This document shows positions 49,201 to 60,330 of a DNA stretch of 64,000 nucleotides, in pieces. Under the pieces are notes generated by a model. The model saw only the letters and a list, made by a program, of their open reading frames with translations, did not search any database and was not told the DNA's origin. Origin of the DNA: Scylla paramamosain (lineage: Eukaryota; Arthropoda; Malacostraca; Decapoda; Portunidae); contig NC_087166.1 of assembly GCF_035594125.1 (NCBI RefSeq), positions 21,216,266-21,280,265 of the forward strand, read 5' to 3'. How positions within the stretch are numbered: position 1 is the first letter of the stretch; every line of letters begins with the position of its first letter. The position numbers and the translations under genes were made by a program.

Positions 49201-50257
49201 GGGGGTTTGCAAGGAAACACACTGAATTGGATTATAGACTTCTTGAGGGACTGAGAAATGACAACAGTAATAAAGGGGGAAAAATCAGAATGGTGAAGAG
49301 TTACAAGTGGAGTACCACAGGGGACAGTCTTAGCCCCCATAATGTTTCTGGTGTATGTCAACGATGTGGTGGATGAGGTTGACAGTTATATAAGTCTGTT
49401 TGCAGACTGCAAAATTATTGAAAAGAATGGAAAGCAATATGGATTGTGAAATATTACAGAAAGATCTAAATAAGATATACAAATGGAGTAAGAAATGGGA
49501 AATGGAATTCAATGCAAATAAATGCAAGGTGATGGAATTAGGAAAAAGCAAAAGAAGATTGACAAGTTCCTACACCATGGGAGAAGTGGAAATTCAGAAA
49601 ACCAAAGAAGAAAAAGACTTGGGAATTACAATCAGTGATAATTTATCACCAGAAAAACATGTAAATGAAATAGTTGGGGAAACTATGAGTTACTAAGAAA
49701 GATGAAAAGGGCATTTGCTTACATGGATGAAGAGATAATGAAAAAGTTGATAGAATATGTGATTCAACCAAAACTGGAATATGCCACAATTGTTTGGTCA
49801 CCCCATAATAAAAAGGAAATAAGGAAAATAGAAAGAATCCAAAGAACTGCAACCAAATTGGTACCAAGTTTGAGAGATTTAACCTATGAAGAAAGATTAA
49901 GGAGACTGAAGCTTCCATCATTACAAGAGAGAAGAGAAAGAGGGGACCTGATTGCTATATACAGAGCCTTAAAGGGTAAGGATCAAGTTGACAAAGAATA
50001 CTTACTTGTGTGGGACTCAAGAGATACAAGAGGACATGGAGTGAAATTGAAGAAAAGAGCAAGTAGAAGAGATGTCAAGAAATATGGTTTCCCAAATAGA
50101 AGCATAGAAATATGGAACAACTTAGATGAAACAGTGGTAGAAGCAAAAAATATTCATGAATTTAAAGTTAAGCTGGATGCTTATAGATATGGAGACAGGA
50201 CAGCATGAGCATAGCTCTTTTCCTGTAAAACACAACTAGGTAAATACAACTAGGTAA

Positions 50258-50261
<4 letters not shown>
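46300..50261 (+). mobile_element. LINE B (CR1/jockey-type), near full-length, inactive
   Basis: ORF1 pieces at 46,479-47,338: Ser-rich start (MSKSSSKVDAIGGSG), a long Lys/Glu coiled coil, and an RRM-like block (CIIIYGLKEETE, IHRLGKYIEGGERPLKVEF), as in L1-like ORF1 proteins. ORF2: degenerate endonuclease (TNINGLISTL, KQPDIMGITEVKLN in another frame, ITLMGDFNCKEVCW), RT at 48,690-49,430 (SKTQGPDGVSNWILKE, NYRPVSLTSVVAKI, VYLDLKKAFDKVPHQ, SGVPQGTVLAPIMF), and the intact C-terminus 49,702-50,208 (LEYATIVWSPHNKKEI, DVKKYGFPNRSIEIW). The catalytic FADD reads FADC through a small deletion, and many frameshifts occur. The 3' end repeats 'aactaggtaaatac' twice and runs into (CA)n. Confidence 0.9.

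Positions 50262-50297
<36 letters not shown>
50262..50297. repeat. (CA)n at the LINE B 3' end
   Basis: About 36 bp of CA linking the LINE B tail to the next SINE. Confidence 0.97.
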
Positions 50298-50675
<378 letters not shown>

Positions 50676-50950
50676 ACAGCTGAAAACTCAACTGGAAGGT
50701 TTTATTTGCCAATAAGTTAATCCACCAAAGATTAGAAGGGGTGAAAGGTTGAGTGGAATAAAGACATGCCCTGGGTCCATAATTTTTGTGCTTAACTAGC
50801 TCTGTTTCTGTAGGGGAATGGTTGGTTAGGTGACCACCAGAAGACCATAGGTGAGTGACGCACACAAACATACACCATGGGTGACACAAGTGGAGGACCA
50901 AAACTTCTCTATTCTCTCTAAAGCTTCAATCTTTCTCTAAAAAGAAGTTT

Positions 50951-50973
50951 TGGTGCCCAAGTGGACACCAAAA
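50951..50973. repeat. Short hairpin and duplicated 15-mer
   Basis: 'gttttggtg' and 'caccaaaac' form an inverted repeat around a loop of about 10 bp at about 50,945-50,975; the phrase 'caaaacttctctatt' occurs both before and at the end of it. Confidence 0.6.
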
Positions 50974-51216
50974 CTTCTCTATTGGCCGTTTATTAGTCAA
51001 AGTGGCACACACAGGATACAAGGCAGAGTAGTGTTATGTCTTGGCTTGGAAATCATGTGTGTCTCTTTGTGTCTGTTTAATGAGGACAGCTGGTGCCACC
51101 AGACACCAGATGGATGTGGCTTGGCCTCAGGGGACTCCAGCTGCGTCTGGTCTCCAGGAATACCTGACCTGACCTCAAGAGAGCACGGGTGTCTGATGGT
51201 GTCCGGTCATGCCAGG

Positions 51217-51218
<2 letters not shown>

Positions 51219-51254
<36 letters not shown>
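51219..51254. repeat. (TG)n microsatellite
   Basis: About 36 bp of TG. Confidence 0.97.
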
Positions 51255-51255
<1 letters not shown>

Positions 51256-51527
51256 TAGGTACACCACAGGAGGTGTGAAAATCATGGGGATGGGAGAGAG
51301 GGATGGGAAGGGGGATGTGGAGTGGGAAAGGAGGGGAATCCCATGATTCACATCAAAAGAAAACTGCCATGATAAAAGATGTCGCTTTTGTTAGAAATAT
51401 AGGTAGGAAAGCTGCTTTGGTAAATGTTTACTTCTTTCTTACCCGTCTCAAGTTGGGAGACAAAATTATTTTTTTTCTGGTAGACTTTGATGTGTTTTAA
51501 ATTATTCTGCTGTTTCTGTCAGAAATC

Positions 51528-51648
<121 letters not shown>

Positions 51649-51872
51649 CTTACAGAAGGCACGCATGGCTCTATCTCCTATTGTTTTCAGTTCCTACCCC
51701 ATATAATCTTGGGGACCTGGTAAGAAAGCAGGCTTTTCGGGTAGGGAAAACTAAAATAGGGCCAAATACCACCGCTTACCACCAAAATTAAATAGGGAGC
51801 TGCCTACTATTGCTGCTGTTCTTGTTGTTATAATGGCTGCCATGTTCTTGATCCTGTTCTTGCTGCTAGCAT

Positions 51873-51936
51873 CCTAACCTAACTAAACCTAACTAATCCT
51901 AGCCTAACCTAACTAAACCTAACCTATCTAAACTGG
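51873..51936. repeat. Degenerate (CCTAA)n tract
   Basis: Repeated 'cctaacctaactaaacctaa' motifs, similar to the tracts at 37.5 and 37.9 kb; resembles interstitial TTAGG telomere-type sequence. Confidence 0.55.
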
Positions 51937-52654
51937 TAAATATTAAATTAAGCCACAGCAGCAGTATTAGTGTAGCTCTATTTATTTTTGGTGGCTAGCA
52001 GCATTATAATAAATTTGCAAGGCATATATATGGGGTTGAAAATACTCAGAATAAAAGGCTCTGTCTGATAAGAGAGTTAACAATTGCCACTGTTCCATGA
52101 GCAAGAAAAGTAACAAATGCCGCTGGCTGTTTCATCAAGTAGGGAGCTGTCTGTACCTATATGGTAACCAAGTCTGTGCTAATCATTTCAACACTCACCA
52201 TTGAAACCAAATACAAAGTAAGTCAGTTAGTCTATTTTTAATTTGTGAGCTTTATCTGCAAGAGGCACAGCACATCTCTTCATTACTAAGTAACTGGTAA
52301 ATATTTGTCATGTTTACTGGTCATAGCAAGTAAATATTTAATTTCTGAAACCAAGAGTTGCTACTGGCCCTTCCTATTACGTTTTAAGTCCTGGATTTTA
52401 TGATCTAAGAAATCTGATCCCTGTGTTTATGTTGACTTCCAATCTTTTGCCTGAATATTTGGCCTTCAGAACTTGACCTATATTCAAGGAAATATGATAA
52501 TGTTTTTCATACCATATCTTTTATCATACCATCTAATCTATTTGTTTTTATTCCCATATCCTAGAATGTTGAGCTATCAAATGAAAGTTTAATTCTCCCT
52601 CTATATTGAAGTTTGTAGATTATTTTTCTGTTAAGGTATGGAATTTCTTTACAG

Positions 52655-52696
52655 ATCGTTCATGTGAGGACCTCTCATCCCACCAAACACACCACC
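52655..52696 (+). other. Likely 5' UTR part of the HEPN-NACHT exon
   Basis: Sequence between a plausible 3' splice site (ttctttacag, ending 52654) and the ATG. It is open in frame with a GTG at 52664, but no upstream in-frame ATG is found, so ATG 52697 is preferred. Confidence 0.45.
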
Positions 52697-55546
52697 ATGG
52701 ATGCTGTTCAGGCAGATATATATCGCTTAGCATTATTCTCCTCACTGCAACACACAGGAAAAGACATCCTGGCTTTTGTCTTGAAATGTGGCACAAATAT
52801 ATCCAGTACTCTACCAGGTGGCACTCTTGGTCCCAAAACTCGACCAGGTGTCACTTTAGATGAGTACTTGTCTCTTCTTCCAAAGAACTCATCAGCCAAC
52901 TATATCTTATTGAGTAATTCAGAAAAAAAAAAAAAATTATTCAATTCCTTTGAAAAGTATATGATTAGTAACTGTCCATCGTGGGATGATTTTAGCATAA
53001 CATTACTTTATAAAGCAATAAGATTTGCATGTGAAGGAGTTGCAGTGCTAAATGATAAGAAATGGAATGATGAAAATGAGATGGAAGGTCTAATAACGCA
53101 AATAAAGAATGAAAGAAATGCCATAGTCCATTTGATGGAACCAATAACACAAGCAGAGTTTCAAGTTGAAGTTAACAAGTTGAAGAATCTCTTCTTGAAA
53201 ACATTGTGCACAACAAAGACCAGATACAACATTTCTGACTTGCAATTTCAACATATGAAAGGAAAAATTCTTAAGGAGATGAGTGCCATCGAGCAGTTGA
53301 AAATGAAGAAAGTAATTTCATTAGAAGATTTGAAGGATATTTTCTTTATTTCATCAAGTAAAGGCTATTATTTGTCATTGCTCACCTTATTGGAAAATTT
53401 GGGAAAAGATGTCTTGACTTTTATTTTGAAATGTGGCACAAATGCACCCAGCACAGGTGTCTGTTTATATGACTACTTGTCTCAGCTTCCACGGGACTCA
53501 TCAGCTAACTATGTCTTAATGAGTGGTTGTCTTAAGAAGAAATACTTCAGTAACACTGAAATGCATCAAATTAGTAGCTGTCCAATGTGGGATAATTTTA
53601 CCATACCATTACTTTATAAATCAATAATGGTTGCATGTGAAGGAGTTGCAAGGCCAAATGACAAGAAATGGTTTGATCAAAATGAGATGGAAGGTTTAAT
53701 AAGACAAATAAAGGATGAAAGAAATACCATGATCCATGTCATGGAACCATTAACGCAGGCAGAATTTCAAGCTAAAGTTAACATATTGAAGCACCTCTTA
53801 ATGAAAACGCTGTACAAAACAAAGACCAGATACAGCATCTCTGACATGGAGTATAAACATTTGGAGTACAAGATTCTTTGGGAAACTGATAACATTGAGA
53901 AGTTGGAGATGGAGAAAGTTATTTCAGGAAAAGATCAGAAAGCTATGATACATGAATTTATACAGTGGTGTAACAATGAGGGACAATCTCCTAATATCCA
54001 ATCCCACCTGAATTGTACCTTTGGGTCAGTATTTTATAAGATTTTTCTCAAGCACCAAAAACTAGATGACCGAAAAACTCATACCATAAGTATTTTTAAC
54101 ATACTGAACATACTGACACTTACACAGCTAGTGGAAAAGAGTCTTCAACCGTCAGCATTCTCACAGGACACTCATTCTACACAAAGTAAGAAGCCACAAC
54201 TTATCCTGATTTCAGGGATAGCAGGAAGTGGGAAAACAACACTACTCAACTTCATTTTCTCAGAGTGGCTTAGGCTTAGAGATGCCCATTATTGCAAAAT
54301 CAGACACCTGAACAAGTATGACATTGTTCTTAAAATTTTATGTTGTGGAAAAGCTGGCCCTTCACTTGAGGGGTTTCTTGAGCAGAGTCAAAACAAATTT
54401 TCTACCATGATAGAAGAAAATCTAGTGACCCTCTTGAAAGAATGCAAAGTCCTCTTTCTTATAGATGGCCTTGATGAGCTATCACCAGGTAGTCCCACTG
54501 AACAGCTTGTGACCAATATTATGGATATAGGTAAAAATGTGCCTGGATTCACAATTATTTGTACATCAAGGCCAGAGACAGTAGATAACTTCTCAAACTC
54601 TATACCCACAGATTACCAGTGGTGGAAGATGGAGATAAAAGGTATTAGTGTTAAAAACAGAACGCAGTTTGCTTTAAGACACTATAAGAGCTTTCCTTCC
54701 TCCAAAAATAAAGACCCTGATAGATTTAAATATCTTATGGAATGCTTTGGATGGAAGAAGCACTTTGAGCTGCCTCTCAATCTCTTCTTTGTAGCCACCT
54801 TGTTTTATATGAATCCTGATTCTGTGAAGGAAAACATCACTCAAACTAGCCTCTTTCTCAACATTCATAAGTGCTGTGTGCAAGAACTGAAAAACAGACT
54901 TGATTCCTGTTCCTGTCATGAGAATACCATCAGTAGAGTGCTGGAGGTGATATATAATGTAGCCCTGCAAGGTCTGCTAGGTGACAAAAGGATCCCCTCT
55001 GAAGATGACATTCAGCAGGTAAAGAGTTGTGAGATCAAGAACCTACCAAGCATGGAAATTAAAACACAAGCAGGTGTTGAGGAGAAACATTATTTAGTGC
55101 ACAAGAGCATCCAAGAGTTCTACGCTGCTAAGTACATTGTTGACCAACTTGTACCAGGTTTACCTTTTGGAAGTACAAAAAGTATGCTTCAGAATTCTCC
55201 ACTGCTAGGTGACAAAAGGATCCCCTCTGAAGATGACATTCAGCAGGTAAAGAGTTGTGAGATCAAGAGCCTACTAAGCATGGAAATGCAAGTGTTTCTT
55301 TGCCCTGAAATTAAAACAAGATCAGCTGTTATGGAGGAACATTATTCAGTGCACAAGAGCATCCAAGAGTTCTATGCTGCTAAATACATTGTCATCCAAG
55401 TTGTACAAGGTTTACCTTTTGGAAGTATAAGAAGTATGCTTCAGAATCCTCCACTGACACAGCTATGTAACCTCAAGAACCTTCTTCTACATGTGTTAGG
55501 TCTCCTCAGCCAGCCAGACATAGAACCCTGTCCTGCAGCTTTAGAG
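52697..55546 (+). CDS. NLR-like protein: two HEPN (DZIP3/RUL138-like) domains plus NACHT; partial gene
   Basis: Probable cytosolic innate-immune NTPase. ATG 52697 (caccATGG, strong Kozak) follows a likely acceptor (ttctttacag, exon start 52655). 950 codons run without a stop to a donor, TTAGAG/gtaagc, at 55547; reading through would give a stop at 55613-55615. Residues 9-215 and 224-420 are tandem DZIP3/RUL138-type HEPN domains (shared LKCGTN, SSANY, MEGLI.QIK.ERN), each with the RNase-type R-N-x3-H motif (R140-H145, R342-H347). NACHT: Walker A GIAGSGKT 507-514, Walker B LFLIDGLDEL 586-595, sensor CTSRPE. NLR-type 'VHKSIQEFYAAKYI' occurs twice because residues 760-835 are tandemly duplicated. 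No LRR, TIR, CARD or RING is visible; later exons may supply sensor repeats. An A14 run encodes the KKKK near residue 80. Exon end and further exons are inferred. Confidence 0.85.
54974..55456 (+). repeat. In-frame tandem duplication in the HEPN-NACHT gene
   Basis: Unit 1 (54,974-55,201, 228 bp) and unit 2 (55,202-about 55,456) are near-identical at the nucleotide level; unit 2 carries an extra 27-bp in-frame segment (encoding QVFLCPEIK-like residues). Both encode LLGDKRIPSEDDIQQV ... VHKSIQEFYAAKYI ... GLPFGS. Confidence 0.95.
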
Positions 55547-55615
55547 GTAAGCTTATCATTCATTCTTTCTTTTCTGCATGAACATTTAGACTATTTTGTG
55601 AAAATTTGTCTTTAA

Positions 55616-56622
55616 ACATGTTTTTCATCTGATTAATTTTTATGCTAATTACTTTTCAGTTATTTAAGTAACCATAGAATAATTTAACTTAAAATTAATT
55701 TGAAAATTAGGCTGAATGGTAATTTATTATGAGGAATAATGTGCATTTTCTTCTTTTCTTTGATTTTGTATGAATATGTAACAATATAACATGTACTATT
55801 GTTATTATATGGAACAAATGCATTTTCATGTGTGGTGCAGTTATTATAAAGGATCTCACAGTGTTCAGAGGCCTTCAGTATAACAGTGGCATCCAGTCCC
55901 TACACATGCTATGTAGTTTTTAGTGGTCCAGTGGACAGGATATCTAACATAATCTGAGTTTTTACAAAATTGGACACAACTCAGAGTGGAGTAGATGATC
56001 CTCATCAACAAACCTTACATGGCTGGTAGTACAAAACAAACTAAGATAAAGTGTTATGTGTTAATGGAAATAGATGATATACAGATAGGCATCAATCATA
56101 TATCTTCTCATTTGACAGAGCCTGGCACAAAAAAAAAAAAATCATTAATAAACAAATGAATAAAATAAAAAAAAAATAAAAAATATTCTTAAATTTCTGC
56201 AGTCTCTACATTACCAGCAGATAAACACTTCTATGATTTATAACTTTTTGAGTGCCATGCCCTTCCAAATGAGAAGATATGTGACGTACAACACTTCATT
56301 TAAATGCTTATCTCTCTAAATTAGTTTTGCATGATCACCAACCCAGTAACTTATTCCCATATAGGTTGTGGCTTACATCACATAATTGCAGCAATGAAAC
56401 CACATCTCACATTGCAATATTATTATTATTTTTATTTTTTTATTTTTTTATTTTTTTATTTTTTTATTTTTTATTTATTTATTTATTTTTTTCAAAACCA
56501 TGTTAGATGCTAGAAATGAACACTAATCATTTGCACTCATTGTTACTGCCATTATATGGCAGGTGTAGTGGGTGATACAAAATGAGCAGGATAATGAGAC
56601 TCTCACGCCAACACAAATGGTA
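55616..56622. other. Unassigned downstream stretch
   Basis: AT-rich, with TTTTTATTTT low-complexity at about 56,420-56,495. I could not support any further exon of the HEPN-NACHT gene here. Confidence 0.45.
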
Positions 56623-57416
56623 TACATTTTTTTTTTTTTTTTTTTTTATGTAGGAGGGACACTGGCCAAGGGCAACAAAAATACAGTAAAAAAAAAAGCC
56701 CACTGAGATGCCAGTTCCCGAACAGGGTCTGAAGCAGTAGTAAAAAATTGAATCTCCCTCTTGAAGAAATTCAAGTAATAGGAAAGTGGAACTCCCTGTC
56801 TGCAGAAGTAGGCAGGGAATTCCAGAGTTTACCAGAGAAGGGGATGAATGATTGAGAATACTTGTTAACTCTTGCATTAGAGAGGTGGACAGAATAGGGG
56901 TGAAAGAAAGAAGAGTGTTATGCAGCGAGGCTGTGGGAAGAAGGGAGGCATGCAGTTAGCAAGGTCAGAAGAGCAGTTAGCATGAAAATAACAGAAGATA
57001 GCTAGAGGTGCAACATTGCGGCAGTGAGAAAGAGGCTGAAGACAGTCAGGTAGAGGAGAAGAGTTAATAAAATGAAAAACTTTTGATTTCACCTGGTCTT
57101 AAAGAGAGGTATGAGTGGAACCCCACAAGACATGTGAAACATGTTCCATACATGGACGGATAAGGCCCTTGTACAGAGTTAGCAGCTGTGGGGGGGGTGA
57201 GAAAAACTGGTGGAGATGTCTCAGAATGCGTAAATTCATAGAAGCTGTTTTAGCTAGAGATGAGATGTGAAGTTTCCAGTTTAGATTATAAGAAAAGGAC
57301 AGACCAAGGATGTTCAGTGTAGAAGAGGGGGACAGTTGAGTGTCACTGAAGAAGAGGGGATAGTCGTCTGGAAGGTTGTGTCAAGTTGATAGATGGAAGA
57401 ATTGAGTTACTAGTTA
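56623..57416 (-). mobile_element. LINE A 3' fragment, minus strand
   Basis: Begins with the poly(T)/'atgtaggagggacactggcc' 3' end and carries the C-terminal RT-ORF part (QELTSILNHSSPSLVNSG, INSSPLPDCLQPLSHCRNV) up to about the 'STRHNL' region. It is 5'-truncated with several indels. Confidence 0.88.
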
Positions 57417-57780
57417 TGAGTAACAAGTTACGAATGTTCAGAGATATGAGGATTCTACTCACAAAATGAAATTGTGCTATTAGTATTGTTCCCTTTGCTA
57501 ACCATATTTACCTAGTACACTGCTTTGCCACTATCCACATAGCATAGCAGGATAGCGAAGGAGTGCCCACCACCGCAGGACACAGGCCCTGTAGCAGTTT
57601 ATTTTGAGATGCTAGTTTAAAATTTAAATTAAATTTAAAAACTTATTGCACTGTACTGCAGTGAGTCTGGCTTGAGATTCCATGACACACGGACCTATGC
57701 CAGTTGGCCTCTGAGAGGCATAAAGACAGGAGGGTTGCATTGTATGGTGTAGAAAGCGTGCTCCATTACATTAAGTCCAC

Positions 57781-57890
57781 AAATAGGCGAACATACCTGT
57801 CTCATGCTTTCAGCCAGAAATCTTAATAAATTATATGAATAAAGGCATGTATAACCTGAGGAAGAGAGAGGGAGAAAGAAAGAAATGTGT

Positions 57891-57976
<86 letters not shown>

Positions 57977-58115
57977 ATCTTATAACTTGAGGCTACACCT
58001 GCTGGACTTTGGCTACACCCACTCCTAAATTCATGAATAGGCAAACAAATCTGTCTTATGCTTTCCATCAGCCATCTTAATTAATCATATGAATAAAGGC
58101 GTGTATGACCCGAAA

Positions 58116-58118
<3 letters not shown>
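57781..58118. repeat. Direct repeat of about 90 bp, each copy followed by (GA)n
   Basis: Units at 57,781-57,870 and 58,030-58,118 share 'aataggc.aac', 'ctgtct.atgcttt', 'atatgaataaaggc.tgtat' and a run into GA. They look like a local duplication including the GA tract. Confidence 0.7.
57895..57975. repeat. (GA)n microsatellite
   Basis: About 80 bp of GA. Confidence 0.98.

Positions 58119-58190
<72 letters not shown>
58119..58190. repeat. (GA)n microsatellite
   Basis: About 72 bp of GA. Confidence 0.98.
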
Positions 58191-58191
<1 letters not shown>

Positions 58192-58301
58192 CATCTCATT
58201 TCAACATGGGTTATATGCCTGGCATATTTGAGTCCTGCATTTGGCAGAAGCTTCAAGTCTGTTACTACTCAGTAGTATCACATCATCCATAAGGCAAGGC
58301 A

Positions 58302-58375
<74 letters not shown>
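58302..58375. repeat. (CT)n microsatellite
   Basis: About 74 bp of CT; LINE F sequence starts at its 3' edge. Confidence 0.98.
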
Positions 58376-58378
<3 letters not shown>

Positions 58379-58802
58379 CCCACACATTAAAAGAAGCAAA
58401 ATCTGAATTAGTTAAACCATTAACCCTATTGTTCAACAAATCCTTGCAGTCTGATACAATGCCTGATGAATGGAAGCTCACTAACATAACTCCAATTTAA
58501 AAAAAAAGGCAATAAATCTTTACCATGTAATTACTGGCCATTTAGCTTAACCTCAGTTGTATATAAAATGCTTGAAACACTAATAAGAGATAAACTCGTT
58601 AATCACTTAGAAGAAAACAACTTACTTAAAAGTACTCAACACGGCTTCCACAACAAACACTCTTGTTTGACGAACTTCTTAGACTTCTTCTATGATATTC
58701 TGAACCAGTATGACAAGAGTAAAGCAGCAGATATAATATATCTTGATTTTCAAAAGGCCTTCGACAAAGTTCCCCACAAACACTTACTGATTAAACTAAA
58801 AT
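58376..58802 (+). mobile_element. LINE F (CR1-like) RT, left part, split by the DIRS element
   Basis: RT N-terminal half: PDEWKLTNITPI, NYWPFSLTSVVYKMLE (about 58,530-58,575), STQHGFHNKHSCLTNFLDFF, IIYLDFQKAFDKVPHKHLL, ending KLK at the insertion point. The reading resumes at 63,928. Confidence 0.85.
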
Positions 58803-59036
58803 TACAGAAGTACATGAGACTTACCGTAGGTTAGTTGAAATGTGCTTCGGATTTTGCGAGGCACATCACGTCTGCTAGATGGTAGAGTTCACATGAGATA
58901 CACTACACTTCGCCACACAGTCAGTCTTTAAAGATACAACTACCCACATGAAATATTATCTCCCAACCCTTCCAGTCCTTGAATTTTTGTTGTGTAAACC
59001 AAGAATCATCAATTAACAAAGGGAGGGAGTGGAGGG

Positions 59037-59180
59037 CATGTGAACTCTACCATCTAGCAGACATGATGTGCCTCGCAAAATCCGAAGCACATTTCAATTA
59101 ACCTACGGTAAGTCTCATGTACTTCTGTAATTTTACTTCGGCAAATCACTTGTCTGCTAGATGGTGCCGTTCACATGAGA
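59037..59180. repeat. DIRS internal complementary region (ICR)
   Basis: Left half is the reverse complement of the element's left terminus, and right half is the reverse complement of its right terminus. In DIRS elements this region templates completion of the ends during replication. Confidence 0.88.
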
Positions 59181-59328
59181 TTTTAAAGTCATGTGGGTGT
59201 TGTATGTAAAGGGTTCTGTCAAATTTCGCATTTTGTAAATAGGTGTAAATAAAAGTTCCTATTACAAAAACCCCATTGTCATTTATGAAAATAAAACATG
59301 ATTTTTACTGCTGATAACATTTCAAACC

Positions 59329-60330
59329 TTACATTATACTGAGCCTGGCACTGCTTCTTGAAAAAGGGTCTATTTCCCCTTGTATATCCTTATTATAATA
59401 TTTAGCAAATGTGGCTTCCTGCGTCCAACCAGCTTTTGCCATGATGGTGGCAGTAGGCACATCCAGTGTCTTGGCCTTAGACACTGACACAGGTCTAATA
59501 CTACCTGCTGTGTACCTCTTGGTATCAATCCCACACTTACATAACATGGTCTTAAGCCACCTTGCCACCATGTCCTTAGAAACACCCCTATGGGGTTTTA
59601 TATAACTTATGAGTAATCTCCCATCTGCATTTCCAGATTCTGTCCTTAGTCTCTCAGTTCTTTCTATATATTCTTTCATAGCCTTAACTACACACAATCT
59701 GTAATCCTGAGGATAAGCTTTAAATACAATAGTACGAACATTAAATTTTGGCCTGCATTGCTTGATGTTACCTCCTAACAAAACTGAAACAGATTCTTCT
59801 CCAAATGCCATATTCACCAACAATAAGTGCAAAGTTTGGATCCTGGCTGCTTGTGTCATTGCCATCAGCATCACCATTTTTAGCGATAAGTCTTTCAGTG
59901 TTAGGCTGTGTAGTGGTTCCACGAGTCTTATCTTTTGTAATACAAGTTTCACATCCCAGGTCGTTGCGTACCTGGGTGTAGAAGGGCGTAAGTTGAAGAC
60001 TCCCCGCAGAAATCTGTTGATAAGTGGGTGATTGCCCGCTCTGCAGCCTTCCACCATAATTCCTATTGCAGATAGAGTCCCTCTCGCCATGTTAATGCTT
60101 TCATAACCCACATTCCTTTGAAAGTTACGAGACAGAAAGTTTAATATATCTGCTATAGATGGTGCAATGGGATTAATGTTCCCTCTACTACAAAAGAGTG
60201 TCCACCTCTTGATGTGAGTGTTGTATTGTCTACCTGTTGCTGGTTTCCAAGAGGCCATAATGATTTCCGTACCTTCTTTAGATATGCCACGTTCTCCAAG
60301 TTGTTTCCGGACAACTGACAAGCCATCCAA
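59329..60330 (-). CDS. DIRS tyrosine recombinase (YR)
   Basis: 333 codons, uninterrupted. An N-terminal core-binding region (TGRQYNTHIKRWTLFC, ILNFLSRNF) precedes a catalytic region with QAARIQTLHLL (first Arg), AGSIRPVSVSKAK (second Arg), AGWTQEATFAKYYNKD (Trp, nucleophile Tyr). The family motif normally reads AHS.R; here His is replaced by Gly, so activity is doubtful. It integrates the circular DNA copy by strand exchange. The start lies within the end of the preceding ORF (overlap 60,153-60,330), as usual for DIRS. Confidence 0.88.
   Translation of the reverse strand: MDGLSVVRKQLGERGISKEGTEIIMASWKPATGRQYNTHIKRWTLFCSRGNINPIAPSIADILNFLSRNFQRNVGYESINMARGTLSAIGIMVEGCRAGNHPLINRFLRGVFNLRPSTPRYATTWDVKLVLQKIRLVEPLHSLTLKDLSLKMVMLMAMTQAARIQTLHLLLVNMAFGEESVSVLLGGNIKQCRPKFNVRTIVFKAYPQDYRLCVVKAMKEYIERTERLRTESGNADGRLLISYIKPHRGVSKDMVARWLKTMLCKCGIDTKRYTAGSIRPVSVSKAKTLDVPTATIMAKAGWTQEATFAKYYNKDIQGEIDPFSRSSARLSIM

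Noticed and set aside
52664..52696. Upstream start (GTG) for the HEPN-NACHT protein
   Set aside because: GTG is not a likely eukaryotic start; ATG 52697 has a strong Kozak context and the extra residues are not conserved between the HEPN repeats.
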